NCBI GenBank assembly: GCA_022644775.1
Contig: JALCHN010000001.1
Span: 213,063 to 277,062 of the forward strand
Length of the DNA stretch: 64,000 nt
DNA from: Eggerthellaceae bacterium
GTDB taxonomy: Bacteria > Actinomycetota > Coriobacteriia > Coriobacteriales > Eggerthellaceae
Reading direction: 5' to 3'
Position 1 is the first letter of the stretch, and every line of letters begins with the position of its first letter. The translations under genes were made by a program, and so were the position numbers. Below are positions 26,583 to 43,267 of the stretch, piece by piece. Below the pieces are notes generated by a model, which saw nothing but the letters and a program-made list of their open reading frames with translations, searched no databases and was not told the DNA's origin.

Positions 26583-27683
26583 TTATTCTGCCACAAGATA
26601 TATCTTTTCGGAAGGAATACGCACCAATAGTTCCTCTCCCGTCTCTGGCAGCCCCTGCTCGTCACGGTGCGTCACTCTCCAGAACAAATGCTGGTGGAGA
26701 AAATGCATCTCGCGGTCGTTGGCTTCGGGTTCGGCGCCGGACTCGCGGTCGAGGAAGGCCAGCTGCGCGCTGCGCTCGAAGCGGGAATCGCTCACGCGGT
26801 CGACCCGCATGCGGAAGACGTTCTCGCCCGGCTCGCTCGCCCTCTCCAAATAGCTCGCGCGCACGCCGAGGGCCTTGGTGCCATCGGGCACCCCACCCGG
26901 GATGCGCAGGGTCACGCCCCACTGGGGGCTGAAGACCGTATGGTCGCCCGTGCGCTTCACGTCGACCACGTTCTTGCAGCCGGACAGCTTGAGGGCCGCC
27001 TTGCTGTGCGGCGCGTCGACGATTTCGCGACCCTGGTCGATTTCGACGATATGGCCGCGTTCCATGACGGCGATCGAATCGCAGAAGCGCAGGGCCTCGT
27101 CGATGTCGTGGCTCACGTAGACGATCGTGCCGTCGAAGGCGTCGAACAGGCTCGACAGATTCTGTTCGAGCATCATCTTCAAATGCGAGTCGAGCGCCGA
27201 AAACGGCTCGTCGAGCATGAGGATGCAGGGGTTGGCTGCGAGCATGCGGGCCAGGGCCACGCGCTGCTGCTGGCCGCCCGAAAGCTGGTGGGGGTAGCGC
27301 TTGGCGAAGGCGGTCACGTCGAAGCGATGCAGCTCGCGGTCGATGATGCGCTTGCGCTCGTCGGCAGGCACCGATTTGGGAATGCCCGCGCCCACGTTGC
27401 CTTCCACCGTGAAGTTGGGGAAGAGCATGTAGTTCTGGAAGAGCAGGGCCGTCTTGCGTTCCTGGGGCGAGAGGTTCACGCCCGCTTCGGAATCGAAGAA
27501 GACGCGATCGTTGACCACGATGCGGCCCTCATCGGGCGTTTCGATACCGGCGATGCAGCGCATCGTGAGCGTCTTTCCGCAGCCCGACGCGCCGAGCAGG
27601 CCCACGACGCCCGCGCCGGCCGTGAGATCGACGTCGAGGTCGAACGACCCTAAATGCTTGCGAATGGAAAGTTCCAGGCTCAT
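26583..27683 (-). CDS. modC: Molybdate ABC transporter ATP-binding protein ModC
   Basis: The ATPase that drives molybdate import. Its 366 residues carry the Walker A GASGCGKT, Q-loop, signature LSGGQQQR, Walker B ILMLDEPFSALD and switch histidine YVSHDIDEAL. The C-terminal about 120 residues, after KLSGCKNVVDV, form a TOBE/MOP-like oxyanion-binding extension as in ModC. The start ATG overlaps the modB stop by 4 bp. The neighbours ModB and ModA, and the moaA/moaC genes behind it, support molybdate (or tungstate) as substrate. Confidence 0.93.
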   Translation of the reverse strand: MSLELSIRKHLGSFDLDVDLTAGAGVVGLLGASGCGKTLTMRCIAGIETPDEGRIVVNDRVFFDSEAGVNLSPQERKTALLFQNYMLFPNFTVEGNVGAGIPKSVPADERKRIIDRELHRFDVTAFAKRYPHQLSGGQQQRVALARMLAANPCILMLDEPFSALDSHLKMMLEQNLSSLFDAFDGTIVYVSHDIDEALRFCDSIAVMERGHIVEIDQGREIVDAPHSKAALKLSGCKNVVDVKRTGDHTVFSPQWGVTLRIPGGVPDGTKALGVRASYLERASEPGENVFRMRVDRVSDSRFERSAQLAFLDRESGAEPEANDREMHFLHQHLFWRVTHRDEQGLPETGEELLVRIPSEKIYLVAE

Positions 27684-29038
27684 TCTTCAACCGCCCCCTG
27701 CTTGTAGCGCGTGGCGCGCCTGCCCCACAGATTGATGAACAGAATCACGATGAAGCTGAAGATCAGAATGATGACCGTCCAGAAGATCGCGACGTCGGTG
27801 TTGCCGTTCATCCATTCGAAGTAGATCGCGATGGGAATCGTGCGCGTGATGCCCAGGTAGTTGCCAGCCAAGAAGAGCGTTGCGCCGAATTCGCCCAGAG
27901 CGCGGGCAAAGGCGAGCACGGTGCCCGAAGCGATGTTGCTCCAGGCGAGCGGCAGCATGAGCTTGAAGAAGATGCGGCCGTTCGACCAGCCCAGGGTGCG
28001 GGCCGCGTCGAGCATGTTGGGGTCGAGCGCTTCGAAGGCGCCGCGGGCGCTGCGGTACATGAGCGGGAAGGCCACGACCACGGCCGCGATCACCGTGGCC
28101 GGCCAGCTGAAGATGAGCGGGAAGCCGATGTCGATGAACCAGCGGCCCAGGGTCGTGTTGTTGCCCAAGGCAAGCAAGAGCAGGAAGCCGCAGACCGTGG
28201 GCGGCAGGACCATGGGAATGGTGAAGATCGCGTCGAAGATGTCCCGGGCGCGTGGCGAGATTCGCAGCGTGAAATAGGCGGCTGCCAGGCCCAAGATGAA
28301 AATGAAGACGATCGACGTGAAGGTGGTCTTCAGCGTGACCCACAGAGGCGAATAGTCGATGCGCGAAAGAAAGCTCGCCAACTGGTCGAGGCGCGAGGGC
28401 TGGGCCAGGATGTTGGCTTCGTTGGCGTCGACGACCTGGGCGAAGGCGCCGTGGGTGAACCGCACCGCCTGCCCGCTTGCGCTCTCGGTGGGATCGGTGC
28501 CGGCTTCGGTGGCCACGAAGTCGTAGGAGCCCTTTTCGCCCTGTACGTTGAAACGGAACACGAGCCCCGCCTGCGCATAGGTGGTGTCGGCGGTCACGTA
28601 GACGGGCAGCGACTCGTCGATCTGTGCGCCGCCCGAGGCGTTGGCGTTGTCGATGGCCCGCACGAGCGCCACCAGGTCGCCAGCGCTCGTGGACGACTGC
28701 AGGTCGATGCCGAACTGCGCGGCTTTGCCTGCGTCGATGTAGAGCACCGCGAAATCGTTGGTCGCGATGAGCGACAGGTCGTAGCCGTCGGCGCCCAGGA
28801 AGTAGCCGTAGCCCTGGTAGCTGCCGTCGACTTCGCGGTTGCTGCCCGCCTGGGCGCGCTTGAAGTCGCTCAAGGCATAGGAGAGCCCTTCGGCTGCGAC
28901 CGCTTGGTTATCCGACGAGATCGTCGCCTGGACGTTGGCATCGCCCGTAACCGGGCTGGCGGTAGAATCCGCCCAGGCGGGCAGGGCCGGCCACGCCAAG
29001 ACGAGCGAGAAGAGCGCCGCCAAGAATCGAACGTTCAT
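27680..29038 (-). CDS. modB: ModB molybdate permease with an N-terminal extracytoplasmic domain
   Basis: A 452-aa protein in two parts. The C-terminal about 220 residues are a standard ModB channel: about five or six membrane segments, with the ATPase-coupling loop MLDAARTLGWSNGRIFFKL and ARALGEFGATLFLAGN, and the WPATVIAAVVVAFPLM segment. In front of it lies a signal peptide (residues 1-23, ending PAWADS) and about 200 residues of soluble sequence outside the membrane, including GSYQGYGYFLGADGYDL and GLVFRFNVQGEKGSYDFVATE. Most ModB proteins (about 220-270 aa) lack this. It starts after a terminator that separates it from modA. Confidence 0.9.
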   Translation of the reverse strand: MNVRFLAALFSLVLAWPALPAWADSTASPVTGDANVQATISSDNQAVAAEGLSYALSDFKRAQAGSNREVDGSYQGYGYFLGADGYDLSLIATNDFAVLYIDAGKAAQFGIDLQSSTSAGDLVALVRAIDNANASGGAQIDESLPVYVTADTTYAQAGLVFRFNVQGEKGSYDFVATEAGTDPTESASGQAVRFTHGAFAQVVDANEANILAQPSRLDQLASFLSRIDYSPLWVTLKTTFTSIVFIFILGLAAAYFTLRISPRARDIFDAIFTIPMVLPPTVCGFLLLLALGNNTTLGRWFIDIGFPLIFSWPATVIAAVVVAFPLMYRSARGAFEALDPNMLDAARTLGWSNGRIFFKLMLPLAWSNIASGTVLAFARALGEFGATLFLAGNYLGITRTIPIAIYFEWMNGNTDVAIFWTVIILIFSFIVILFINLWGRRATRYKQGAVEE

Positions 29039-29054
29039 GTGTCATCCCCATAAG

Positions 29055-29083
29055 AAAAAGGGGGACTCGAAACGAGGTCCCCC
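29055..29083 (-). terminator. Hairpin terminator between modA and modB
   Basis: GGGGGAC and GTCCCCC pair on the minus strand and are followed by TTTTTCTT. It stands after modA but before modBC, so it may reduce read-through and give more binding protein than permease. Confidence 0.85.
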
Positions 29084-29129
29084 TGCTGTGCAAACATGCG
29101 GTGCGACGTGCGAAGCTCACGCGACGCGC

Positions 29130-30053
29130 TTAGTTGCTCGCGAGCTCGAAGCCCCACTTCTGCCAGATTTCCTGGGCGCTGGGGTCGTTCTGGCACCAGT
29201 CCAGGAAGGCCTGGGCCTCTTCGGCGTTCTGCGTGGTGGAGGTGAGAGCCGCCGGGTAGGTGATGGCCTTATGGGTGTCGTTGGGCACGGTGCCGACGAC
29301 CTTCACGCCGCCGAAGCGGTAGACGTCGGAGGTGTAGACGAAGGCGATGTCGACGTCGCCGGATTCGGCATGCTTGCAGACGTTGCCCACGGACGTGTCG
29401 GTCACGACCTTGCCTTCGAGCGGGGTGCCCGCATAGGCGTCGGTGCCGTTTGCCTTGCCGGCGCTTTCGGAACCGGCCTTGCCGTCGGGATCGACGAAGC
29501 AGCCCACGGTGGACAGGGACTGGTTGGCGTAGTTGCCGGCCGGGACCGAATCGTCACCCACGGCCACGGTGTACGTACCGGTGGCGATGTCGTCGAGCGT
29601 GACCTTTTTTTGGATGTTGCTGTTGCTAGACGAGGTGACCATCACGAGATCGTTTTTGAACAAGGTGAAGCGGGAGTCGGCCTGAGTGTAGCCGGCCTTT
29701 TCGGCTTCGTCCATCTTGCTCTTGGAAGCGGAGATGAGGATGTCGGCCTGGCTGCCGGCGGCGAGCATCTGGTTCAGCTCGCCCGAGGACTTGTACTGGG
29801 TGTCGGCAAAGGTGACCCAGCTGTGGTCGGCCGTGTAGGCGTCCTGGGCTTCGGCCATAGCCTTGGAAAGCGAGTTGGCAGCGAAGACCTGCAGCGTGAC
29901 GGGCTCGTGCGATTCGGTTGCCGAAGAGCTCGAACTCGAGGTGGACGACGAGCTTGTCTGCGAATTCGACGAACATCCCGCCAGCGCGAACGCGCCCACG
30001 AGCGCGAAGCAGGCGCACAGCGCCACAAGACGCGCAAGGCGTTTCTGTTTCAT
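29130..30053 (-). CDS. modA: Molybdate ABC transporter substrate-binding lipoprotein ModA
   Basis: The 307-aa binding protein of the importer. The signal peptide ends in a lipobox with the lipidation cysteine at residue 27 (ALAGCSS), followed by a serine/threonine-rich linker to the membrane. The mature part begins VTLQVFAANSLSKAMAEAQD, the ModA pattern in which the SLSKA serine contacts the oxyanion, and continues YKSSGELNQMLAAGSQADIL. It ends WCQNDPSAQEIWQKWGFEL, also a family feature. It is the first gene of the mod-moa cluster. An insertion of about 25 residues (DPDGKAGSESAGKANGTDAY) is unusual. Confidence 0.95.
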   Translation of the reverse strand: MKQKRLARLVALCACFALVGAFALAGCSSNSQTSSSSTSSSSSSATESHEPVTLQVFAANSLSKAMAEAQDAYTADHSWVTFADTQYKSSGELNQMLAAGSQADILISASKSKMDEAEKAGYTQADSRFTLFKNDLVMVTSSSNSNIQKKVTLDDIATGTYTVAVGDDSVPAGNYANQSLSTVGCFVDPDGKAGSESAGKANGTDAYAGTPLEGKVVTDTSVGNVCKHAESGDVDIAFVYTSDVYRFGGVKVVGTVPNDTHKAITYPAALTSTTQNAEEAQAFLDWCQNDPSAQEIWQKWGFELASN

Positions 30054-30374
30054 AGTGGTTCCCTTCTCATATGCAATTCTGGTTGAGTCCCTAATCTCAA
30101 CGTCGAAAGAACTATACGAGAACTCTCGCTTATCGTCAATTCAGGATAAATTTCGTCTGAGTTGAGTATATTCTCGCCGGTGGCTATCGCCCGATGCGGC
30201 CGCGCGGCCCGTCGCCTCTCACGTCGGGCGCTTTTCGCAACCGCCGTACGCCCGCATGCTGGCGACGGTCTATACGTTGCATGCCGTGCACAGCGAGCGC
30301 CCGCTCCCCAACGCAACGCGCCCGCCGGCGGGAAGCCGGCGGGCGCGCAAGATACATATGAGCGTTGCCGTAGC
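30054..30374. other. Intergenic region between glmM and modA
   Basis: About 320 bp without a gene. The first about 120 bp next to modA are AT-rich and should hold its promoter. I see no clear ModE-type operator. The remainder is GC-rich and ends with a 13-bp hairpin behind glmM. Confidence 0.6.
30317..30347 (-). terminator. Long GC hairpin after glmM
   Basis: A perfect 13-bp stem (cgcgcccgccggc / gccggcgggcgcg) with a 5-nt loop, 27 bp past the glmM stop. The following minus-strand sequence has only a few T residues, so termination may be imperfect. Confidence 0.65.
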
Positions 30375-31712
30375 CTAGGCGAGTTCGTCTTCGACCACCT
30401 GGGCGATTGCGCGGGCATGCTGGGCTGCCACCTCGTTGGTGGCCGCTTCGACCATCACGCGGATCAGGGGCTCGGTGCCGCTGGGGCGCACGAGCACGCG
30501 ACCGTCGTTGCCCAGGGCCTCTTCGGCTGAAGCAATCGCCTGGGCGATGGCCTCGTTGCCGGCAAGCGCACCCTTGTCGGCCACCTTGACGTTCACGAGC
30601 TCCTGCGGGAAGCGCGTCATCTGGGCGGCCGCTTGGGCGGCGGTCATGCCGTTGCGCACGCAGACGCTAATGAACTGGCAGGCGGTCATGAGGCCGTCGC
30701 CGGTGGAGTTATGGCGCAGCAGGATGGTGTGGCCGCTCTGCTCGCCGCCGATCACGTAGCCGTTGTCGCGCATGGCCTGCAGAACGTGGCGGTCGCCCAC
30801 AGCGGTCTGCAGGACCTCGATGCCGTGCGCTTCCATCGCGCGCACGAAGCCCAGGTTGCACATGACCGTCGACACGGCGGTGTTGCCCGCAAGCTGGCCG
30901 CGGTTCTTCAGGTCGATCGCGCAGGCGGCTTCTACCATGTCGCCGTCGATCTCGTTGCCGTTGGCGTCGACGAAGAGCACGCGGTCGGCGTCGCCGTCGT
31001 GGGCGATGCCCAGGTCGGCGCCGATTTCGGCCACGAGGTCGCGCACCTTGCCCAGGTGGGTCGACCCGCAGTCGACGTTGATGTCGGTGCCGTTGAAGTC
31101 GTCGTTGATCACGGTGACGTCGGCGCCCAGGCGGCGCAGGGCTTCGGCCGTGGTGAGGCTCGAGGCGCCATGGGCGGTGTCGAGCGCGATCTTGATCCCA
31201 TCGAAGGACACGCCCTGGGCCTTAATGGCGTCGACGGCGTGCTCGATGTAGATCTCGACGGCGTTTTCCACGGGCACGATCGTCCCCACCGCGTCGCCGG
31301 GCACGCGATCGGCCACCGGCAGGCCGCCGGCCACCGCGTAGTCTTCCACCTGCGCTTCGAGCTCGACGGGCAGCTTGAAGCCTTCCCCATCGAAGAACTT
31401 GATGCCGTTGTATTCCGGCGGATTGTGCGAGGCCGAAATCACGATGCCGCCGTTGGCGCGCAGCTCGCGGGCGAGCAGGGCCACCGCCGGCGTGGGGATC
31501 ACGCCAAGCGCGAGCACGGTGCCGCCGGCCGACATGATGCCGGCGTTCAGGGCGGCTTCGAGCATGTCGCCCGAAAGGCGCGTGTCCTTGCCCACGGCGA
31601 TCGTGATGCCCAGAAATTTCACCGCCGCCTGACCGAGCGCGAAGGCGGTCTCGCAGGTGAGATCGGTGTTGGCCACGCCGCGCGCGCCATCGGTTCCGAA
31701 AAGCTTGCCCAT
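30375..31712 (-). CDS. glmM: Phosphoglucosamine mutase
   Basis: GlmM turns glucosamine 6-phosphate into glucosamine 1-phosphate, the substrate of GlmU. The 445-aa protein has the phosphoserine loop GIVISASHNPPEYNGIKFF (S95), the metal loop DGDADRVLFVD, the sugar-binding GGEQSGHTI and the phosphate-binding RPSGTEPLIRVM. All four active-site loops are complete. Its ATG overlaps the hisE stop by one base, so the two are translated together. The combination with hisE is unusual but gives no functional hint. Confidence 0.97.
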   Translation of the reverse strand: MGKLFGTDGARGVANTDLTCETAFALGQAAVKFLGITIAVGKDTRLSGDMLEAALNAGIMSAGGTVLALGVIPTPAVALLARELRANGGIVISASHNPPEYNGIKFFDGEGFKLPVELEAQVEDYAVAGGLPVADRVPGDAVGTIVPVENAVEIYIEHAVDAIKAQGVSFDGIKIALDTAHGASSLTTAEALRRLGADVTVINDDFNGTDINVDCGSTHLGKVRDLVAEIGADLGIAHDGDADRVLFVDANGNEIDGDMVEAACAIDLKNRGQLAGNTAVSTVMCNLGFVRAMEAHGIEVLQTAVGDRHVLQAMRDNGYVIGGEQSGHTILLRHNSTGDGLMTACQFISVCVRNGMTAAQAAAQMTRFPQELVNVKVADKGALAGNEAIAQAIASAEEALGNDGRVLVRPSGTEPLIRVMVEAATNEVAAQHARAIAQVVEDELA

Positions 31713-32131
31713 TACTTTCCCCTTTTCACGTGTTCGGGCTTGAGCATGACCGCGCCTTCGGGGCGTTCGTCGGCGCGCATGCGCGTGTTGAGTTCCGCGG
31801 CGAATTCGTCGAGCGGAATGCCATAGCGCTCGAGCACTACGAGCAGGTGGTACACCACATCGGCCGCCTCGTAGCGCAAGTGGTCGGTGGCCGCGTCGCG
31901 CGCGTCGCCTTCGGCGGCGCCAGCGTCTTTGGCCGCAAGCGCCACTTCCCCCGCTTCTTCCATCACTTTTTTCAGGCAGTCGTCGTCTTTACCGGTAAGC
32001 AGGCGCCAGGTGTAGCTTTCGGCGCCCGCTTCGCGTCGCCCGTGGATGGTGGCCGCCAGCGCTTCGATCGTCGCGCCGATCTGGCTGGCCGGCTCGCTCT
32101 CCCCCGCGGGCACGTAGGTCTTGTCGCTCAT
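31712..32131 (-). CDS. hisE: Phosphoribosyl-ATP pyrophosphatase
   Basis: The second step of histidine synthesis, releasing pyrophosphate from phosphoribosyl-ATP. The 139-aa MazG-fold protein shows SYTWRLLTGKDDDCLKKVMEE, then EAGEVALAAKDA, and YEAADVVYHLLVVLERYGI, with the E-E-x-x-E and E-x-x-D metal motifs. The N-terminal about 25 residues are an extension relative to shorter HisE proteins. No other his gene is adjacent. Confidence 0.93.
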   Translation of the reverse strand: MSDKTYVPAGESEPASQIGATIEALAATIHGRREAGAESYTWRLLTGKDDDCLKKVMEEAGEVALAAKDAGAAEGDARDAATDHLRYEAADVVYHLLVVLERYGIPLDEFAAELNTRMRADERPEGAVMLKPEHVKRGK

Positions 32132-32151
32132 TGCGTATTCCCTCTATGAAA

Positions 32152-32175
32152 GCGGGGCGCCCTGGGGCACCCCGC
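32152..32175 (-). terminator. Terminator after rpoC
   Basis: On the minus strand GCGGGG...CCCCGC, with an inner GGTGCCCCAGGGCGCC pairing, is followed by TTTC, about 20 bp beyond the rpoC stop. Confidence 0.75.
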
Positions 32176-32197
32176 TTCGCTTGCGTATTGACGATGC

Positions 32198-36607
<4,410 letters not shown>

Positions 36608-36611
36608 TTAC

Positions 36612-40142
<3,531 letters not shown>

Positions 40143-40197
40143 GGGGCTTTTCCTCCTTCAGAAAAATCCGTACATGTGCGAAAAGTCGCAATGTCCA

Positions 40198-40226
40198 AAG
40201 ATACGGTCCTGTCAAGAGGAAGTCAA
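40198..40226 (-). promoter_or_regulatory. Promoter of rpoBC
   Basis: On the minus strand TTGACT and TATCTT stand 17 bp apart, about 55 bp in front of the rpoB start. A second TTGACA lies between them. An A/T-rich tract (gaaaaaaatttc) directly upstream could act as an UP element. Confidence 0.7.
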
Positions 40227-40276
40227 GAAATTTTTTTCAAAGGCGTGGATATCTGATGTTGATTTGTGCTACACGG

Positions 40277-40346
40277 GCGTGACAACGCCCGTGCGTGATG
40301 TTGTCACACGCGGGAATGACAACATCACGCGCGGGCGTTGTCACGC
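40277..40346. repeat. REP-like palindrome, copy 2 (30-bp arms)
   Basis: Arms 40277-40306 and 40317-40346 are reverse complements, with one mismatch over 30 bp and a 10-nt loop. The outer ends read GCGTGACAACGCCCG. It touches the yacP stop codon and may also stop transcription. It shares GTGACAAC/GTTGTCAC with the palindromes at 4276, 42146 and 56411. Confidence 0.85.
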
Positions 40347-40889
40347 TTACTGGTAGCCGTCGCGCAGGGCCTTGAGCTTGGCCAGGGCGTCGGGGCTGAT
40401 GCGGTCGGCCACCGTGTTCTTGCGCTTGACGTGCGGGGCCTCGTCTTGGGCGGTTTCCTCGTCGAGCAGCTGGGCTTCGCGCGAGAAGCCGTCGGCGCTC
40501 ATGCGGTCGACGCCCAGGCCGAAAACGGCGTCCTGGATGCTGGCGTCGCTCGTGACCACCATGACTTCCCGGTTGCGCTCGCGCGCGTCGTGGGAGAGCT
40601 TTTCGATCACCGTGTCGGCGGTGGTGCCGGCCGGCGAGAAGACGACGTTCACGCCTCCGATCGTTTCCGCTTCGCCTGTGGAATAGGGGTTGTCGGTGCC
40701 GTCGAAGACCACGTAGGCCGTGGAATAGTCGCGCCCCATGTAGGCGATGACGTCGTTGATGAGGACCTCGCGCGATTTGTTGAACCACTCGTCGGTCCAG
40801 TCGGGGTTTTCGCGCAGGTAGCGGTAGCGGCTGCCGCTGCGCAGGATGTTGTAGCCGTCGACGATGAGGACTTTGTCGCGCGCCTTCAT
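40347..40889 (-). CDS. NYN-domain ribonuclease YacP/Rae1-like
   Basis: A 180-aa PIN/NYN-fold protein. Aspartates expected in the active site are visible in KVLIVDGYNILRSGSRYRYL, YVVFDGTDNPYSTGEAE and MVVTSDASIQDAVFGLGVDR. The B. subtilis relative Rae1 (YacP) cuts mRNA within translating ribosomes. The gene follows an RlmB-type methyltransferase by 4 bp, the same order as in Firmicutes (rlmB-yacP), which supports the assignment. Confidence 0.88.
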   Translation of the reverse strand: MKARDKVLIVDGYNILRSGSRYRYLRENPDWTDEWFNKSREVLINDVIAYMGRDYSTAYVVFDGTDNPYSTGEAETIGGVNVVFSPAGTTADTVIEKLSHDARERNREVMVVTSDASIQDAVFGLGVDRMSADGFSREAQLLDEETAQDEAPHVKRKNTVADRISPDALAKLKALRDGYQ

Positions 40890-40893
40890 GGCC

Positions 40894-41646
40894 CTACGCC
40901 CGTTCGTTCTGGCGGAGCCATTCGTACATGCAGGCCGTGGCCGACTGGGCCACGTTGAGCGAGGCGGTCTTGCCTACCTGCGGGAGGGCGACGAGGAAGT
41001 CGCAGGTCTCCTGCGTGAGGCGGGCGAGGCCTTCGCCTTCGTTGCCCATGACGAGGGCGATCCTGCCCTTGAGGTTGGCGTCCCAGATGGTCTGGTCGGC
41101 CTTTTCGCTCGCTCCGGCCACCCAGAAGCCTTCCTTCTTGCAGCGCTCGAGCGCCTGCTTCAAGTTGGCGACCTGGGCGATGGGCAGGTTGGCCACGGCG
41201 CCGGCCGAGCTCTTGTAGGTGGCGGCGGTGACCTGGGCCGAGCGCTTGTTGGGAATCACGATGCCGGCGGCGCCCACCACTTCGGCGCTGCGGACGATGG
41301 CGCCCAAGTTGCCCGCGTCGGTGATGTGGTCGAGCACGACGATGAGGGCACGGCCGTCGGTGCGGGCGGCCTGCGCTTCGGCGTGGGCCAGGATGTCGCC
41401 CATGCCCGCATAGGGGAAGGGCTTGGCCTGCGCGGCGACGCCCTGATGGCTGCCGCGGGCGCTCACGCGGTCGAGATCGCCCCGGCGCACGGTGCGCACG
41501 GGGACCTTCTGCGCCTTGGCTTTGCGCAGGATGTCGGAGATAAGGGCGTCGCGTTTCACGTTATCGGCGAGCAGCACGGCCTCGATGGGCACGTGCGTGC
41601 GCAGCGCTTCGATAACGGGGCGTTTTCCTTCGATGTATTCACTCAT
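40894..41646 (-). CDS. rlmB: SpoU-family RNA 2'-O-methyltransferase (RlmB type)
   Basis: A 250-aa methyltransferase, probably acting on 23S rRNA G2251. The N-terminal substrate-binding domain begins EYIEGKRPVIEALRTHVPIE. The knotted C-terminal domain has the three SpoU motifs: VVLDHITDAGNLGAIVRSAE, IALVMGNEGEGLARLTQE and LVALPQVGKTASLNVAQSA. The last carries the usual N-V-x-x-A. Its target is inferred from the N-terminal domain and the yacP neighbour. Confidence 0.9.
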   Translation of the reverse strand: MSEYIEGKRPVIEALRTHVPIEAVLLADNVKRDALISDILRKAKAQKVPVRTVRRGDLDRVSARGSHQGVAAQAKPFPYAGMGDILAHAEAQAARTDGRALIVVLDHITDAGNLGAIVRSAEVVGAAGIVIPNKRSAQVTAATYKSSAGAVANLPIAQVANLKQALERCKKEGFWVAGASEKADQTIWDANLKGRIALVMGNEGEGLARLTQETCDFLVALPQVGKTASLNVAQSATACMYEWLRQNERA

Positions 41647-41701
41647 AATGACTGTATTATGAAGCCGAAAATCGAGCCTCGCACGCGAAAAGGGGAATTA
41701 C

Positions 41702-42145
41702 ATGAAAATCGGAATCGTGTCCGACCTGCACGGTCATCTCCCTGAAACGGTCGTCAGCGCCCTGCAGGGGGTCGACAGGATCATCTGCGCGGGCGACGTG
41801 GTGCGCGCGCCGCTCCTGTGGGAGCTGCAGACGATCGCGCCGATTATCTGCGTGATGGGCAACAACGATTACGGGCGCATCGAGGCGCCGTTTTCGGCCT
41901 CGCCCACGATCGGGGGCGTGAAGTTCCTCATCGTGCATCGGCCCGAAGACGTGGGCGTGCCCGCGCCCGACGTGCAGGTGGTCGTGCACGGGCATACGCA
42001 CATCCCGCGCAACCAGCAGATCGGGAACGTGCGCTACGTGAACCCCGGCAGCCCCACCCGGCCGCGCGGAGGCAGCGACCCGAGCATTGCGATCATGGAA
42101 ATCGAAGACGGCGCGGTCGTCGACGTGCGCTTCGTAACCGTATAA
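41702..42145 (+). CDS. YfcE/MJ0936-type metallophosphoesterase
   Basis: A 147-aa calcineurin-fold phosphodiesterase, one of the few plus-strand genes. Metal-binding motifs are intact: KIGIVSDLHGHLPE, DRIICAGDVV, VMGNNDYG, VVHGHTHIPR and NPGSPTRPR. Relatives hydrolyse phosphodiesters in vitro; the natural substrate is unknown. The ATG has a GGGGAA site. It is divergent from rlmB. Its end runs into a REP-like element and a duplicated piece of the mtnA tail. Confidence 0.9.
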   Translation: MKIGIVSDLHGHLPETVVSALQGVDRIICAGDVVRAPLLWELQTIAPIICVMGNNDYGRIEAPFSASPTIGGVKFLIVHRPEDVGVPAPDVQVVVHGHTHIPRNQQIGNVRYVNPGSPTRPRGGSDPSIAIMEIEDGAVVDVRFVTV

Positions 42146-42222
42146 CGGGCGTGACAACGGGGGGCGCTAGGCGAAGAGGGCCTCTGGAGTGTGCCATACC
42201 GGGGGGCGTTGTCACCGTTGTC
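42146..42222. repeat. REP-like palindrome, copy 3 (interrupted)
   Basis: CGGGCGTGACAACGGGGGG near the left end and GGGGGGCGTTGTCACCG near the right end carry the GTGACAAC/GTTGTCAC halves seen in the other REP-like copies. About 37 bp lie between them, including an extra copy of the last 20 bp of the mtnA region. Confidence 0.55.
42165..42184. repeat. 20-bp duplicate of the mtnA 3' end
   Basis: cgctaggcgaagagggcctc is identical to 42222-42241, which codes for the last residues of MtnA (EALFA) and the stop codon. It points to a local duplication linked with the REP-like element between the copies. Confidence 0.85.
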
Positions 42223-42223
42223 G

Positions 42224-43267
42224 CTAGGCGAAGAGGGCCTCGATGCTCTCGGTGAAGGGCGGGCGCAAGATGCCGCGCTCCGTCACGATCGCGGTGATGA
42301 GCTCGTGGTCGGTCACGTCGAAGGCCGGGTTGTAGCAGGCCACGCTCTCGGGCGCCATAGGGCGTTCGTAGAACATGGTCTTGATCTCGTCGGGGTCGCG
42401 CAGCTCGATGGGAATGTCGTCGCCGGTCGCGCAGTCCAGATCGAGCGTCGACGAGGGGCACATCACGTAGAAGGGCACGCCGTAGTGGCGCGCGATGATT
42501 GCCAGCCCGCTCGTTCCGATCTTGTTGGCCGCGTCGCCGTTGGCCGCCACGCGGTCGCAGCCCACGAAGCAGGCCTGCACCCAGCCCTGCTTCATCACGA
42601 TGCTTGCCATATTGTCGCAGATCAGCGTCACGTCGACCCCCGCGCGATCGAGCTCGTAGCTCGTAAGGCGCGCGCCCTGCAGGAGCGGCCGGGTTTCGTC
42701 GGCGTACACGTGGAAGTTCATGCCGCGCTCATGCCCCAGCAGCATGGGGCCGAGCGCCGTGCCGTAGGCGCTCGTGGCGAGCGGGCCGGCGTTGCAGTGG
42801 GTGATAAGGCCCCAGCCGTCTTCGATGAGCGTGAGCCCCAGCTCGGCCATGCGCTCGCAGGTGCGCACGTCTTCGTCCTGCACCGCGCGCGCTTCGGCGA
42901 CGAGCGCCGCCTCGATTGCCGGGCGCCCCTCCCCCGCATGCGCGTCGAGCACGCCCATCATCCGCCGCAGGGCCCACGACAGATTCACCGCGGTGGGGCG
43001 GCTCGCGTTCAGATAGTCGGCCGTCTGCTGCATGTGGGTGCGGAATTCTTCGCCCGTGCCCATCGGCGCGCGCTTGGCGAGCATGGCGAAGGCCGCCGCC
43101 GCGAAGATGCCGATCGCCGGCGCCCCGCGCACAGCCAGGCGGGCGATCGCGTCAAAGCAGGCTTCGGCCGTGGTGAGGTCGAGATAGACCTCGTCATTGG
43201 GCAAACGCGTCTGATCGAGAATCCGCACCGACATCCCGTCGGCAGCAAGTTTGACGTTATCGCACAT
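42224..43267 (-). CDS. mtnA: S-methyl-5-thioribose-1-phosphate isomerase
   Basis: MtnA isomerises methylthioribose 1-phosphate to the ribulose form in methionine salvage; homologues also act on other 5'-deoxyribose phosphates. The 347-aa protein has [36 protein letters not shown], with the catalytic cysteine in HCNAG, and the aspartate segment [22 protein letters not shown]. The start ATG overlaps the end of the upstream flavoprotein gene by 11 bp. No other salvage gene (mtnK, mtnB) is near, so it could serve deoxyribose disposal instead. Confidence 0.94.
   Translation of the reverse strand: MCDNVKLAADGMSVRILDQTRLPNDEVYLDLTTAEACFDAIARLAVRGAPAIGIFAAAAFAMLAKRAPMGTGEEFRTHMQQTADYLNASRPTAVNLSWALRRMMGVLDAHAGEGRPAIEAALVAEARAVQDEDVRTCERMAELGLTLIEDGWGLITHCNAGPLATSAYGTALGPMLLGHERGMNFHVYADETRPLLQGARLTSYELDRAGVDVTLICDNMASIVMKQGWVQACFVGCDRVAANGDAANKIGTSGLAIIARHYGVPFYVMCPSSTLDLDCATGDDIPIELRDPDEIKTMFYERPMAPESVACYNPAFDVTDHELITAIVTERGILRPPFTESIEALFA

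Noticed and set aside
30054..30180. ModE-type operator upstream of modA
   Set aside because: AT-rich words such as gagtatattctc are present, but no convincing inverted repeat of the known ModE type.
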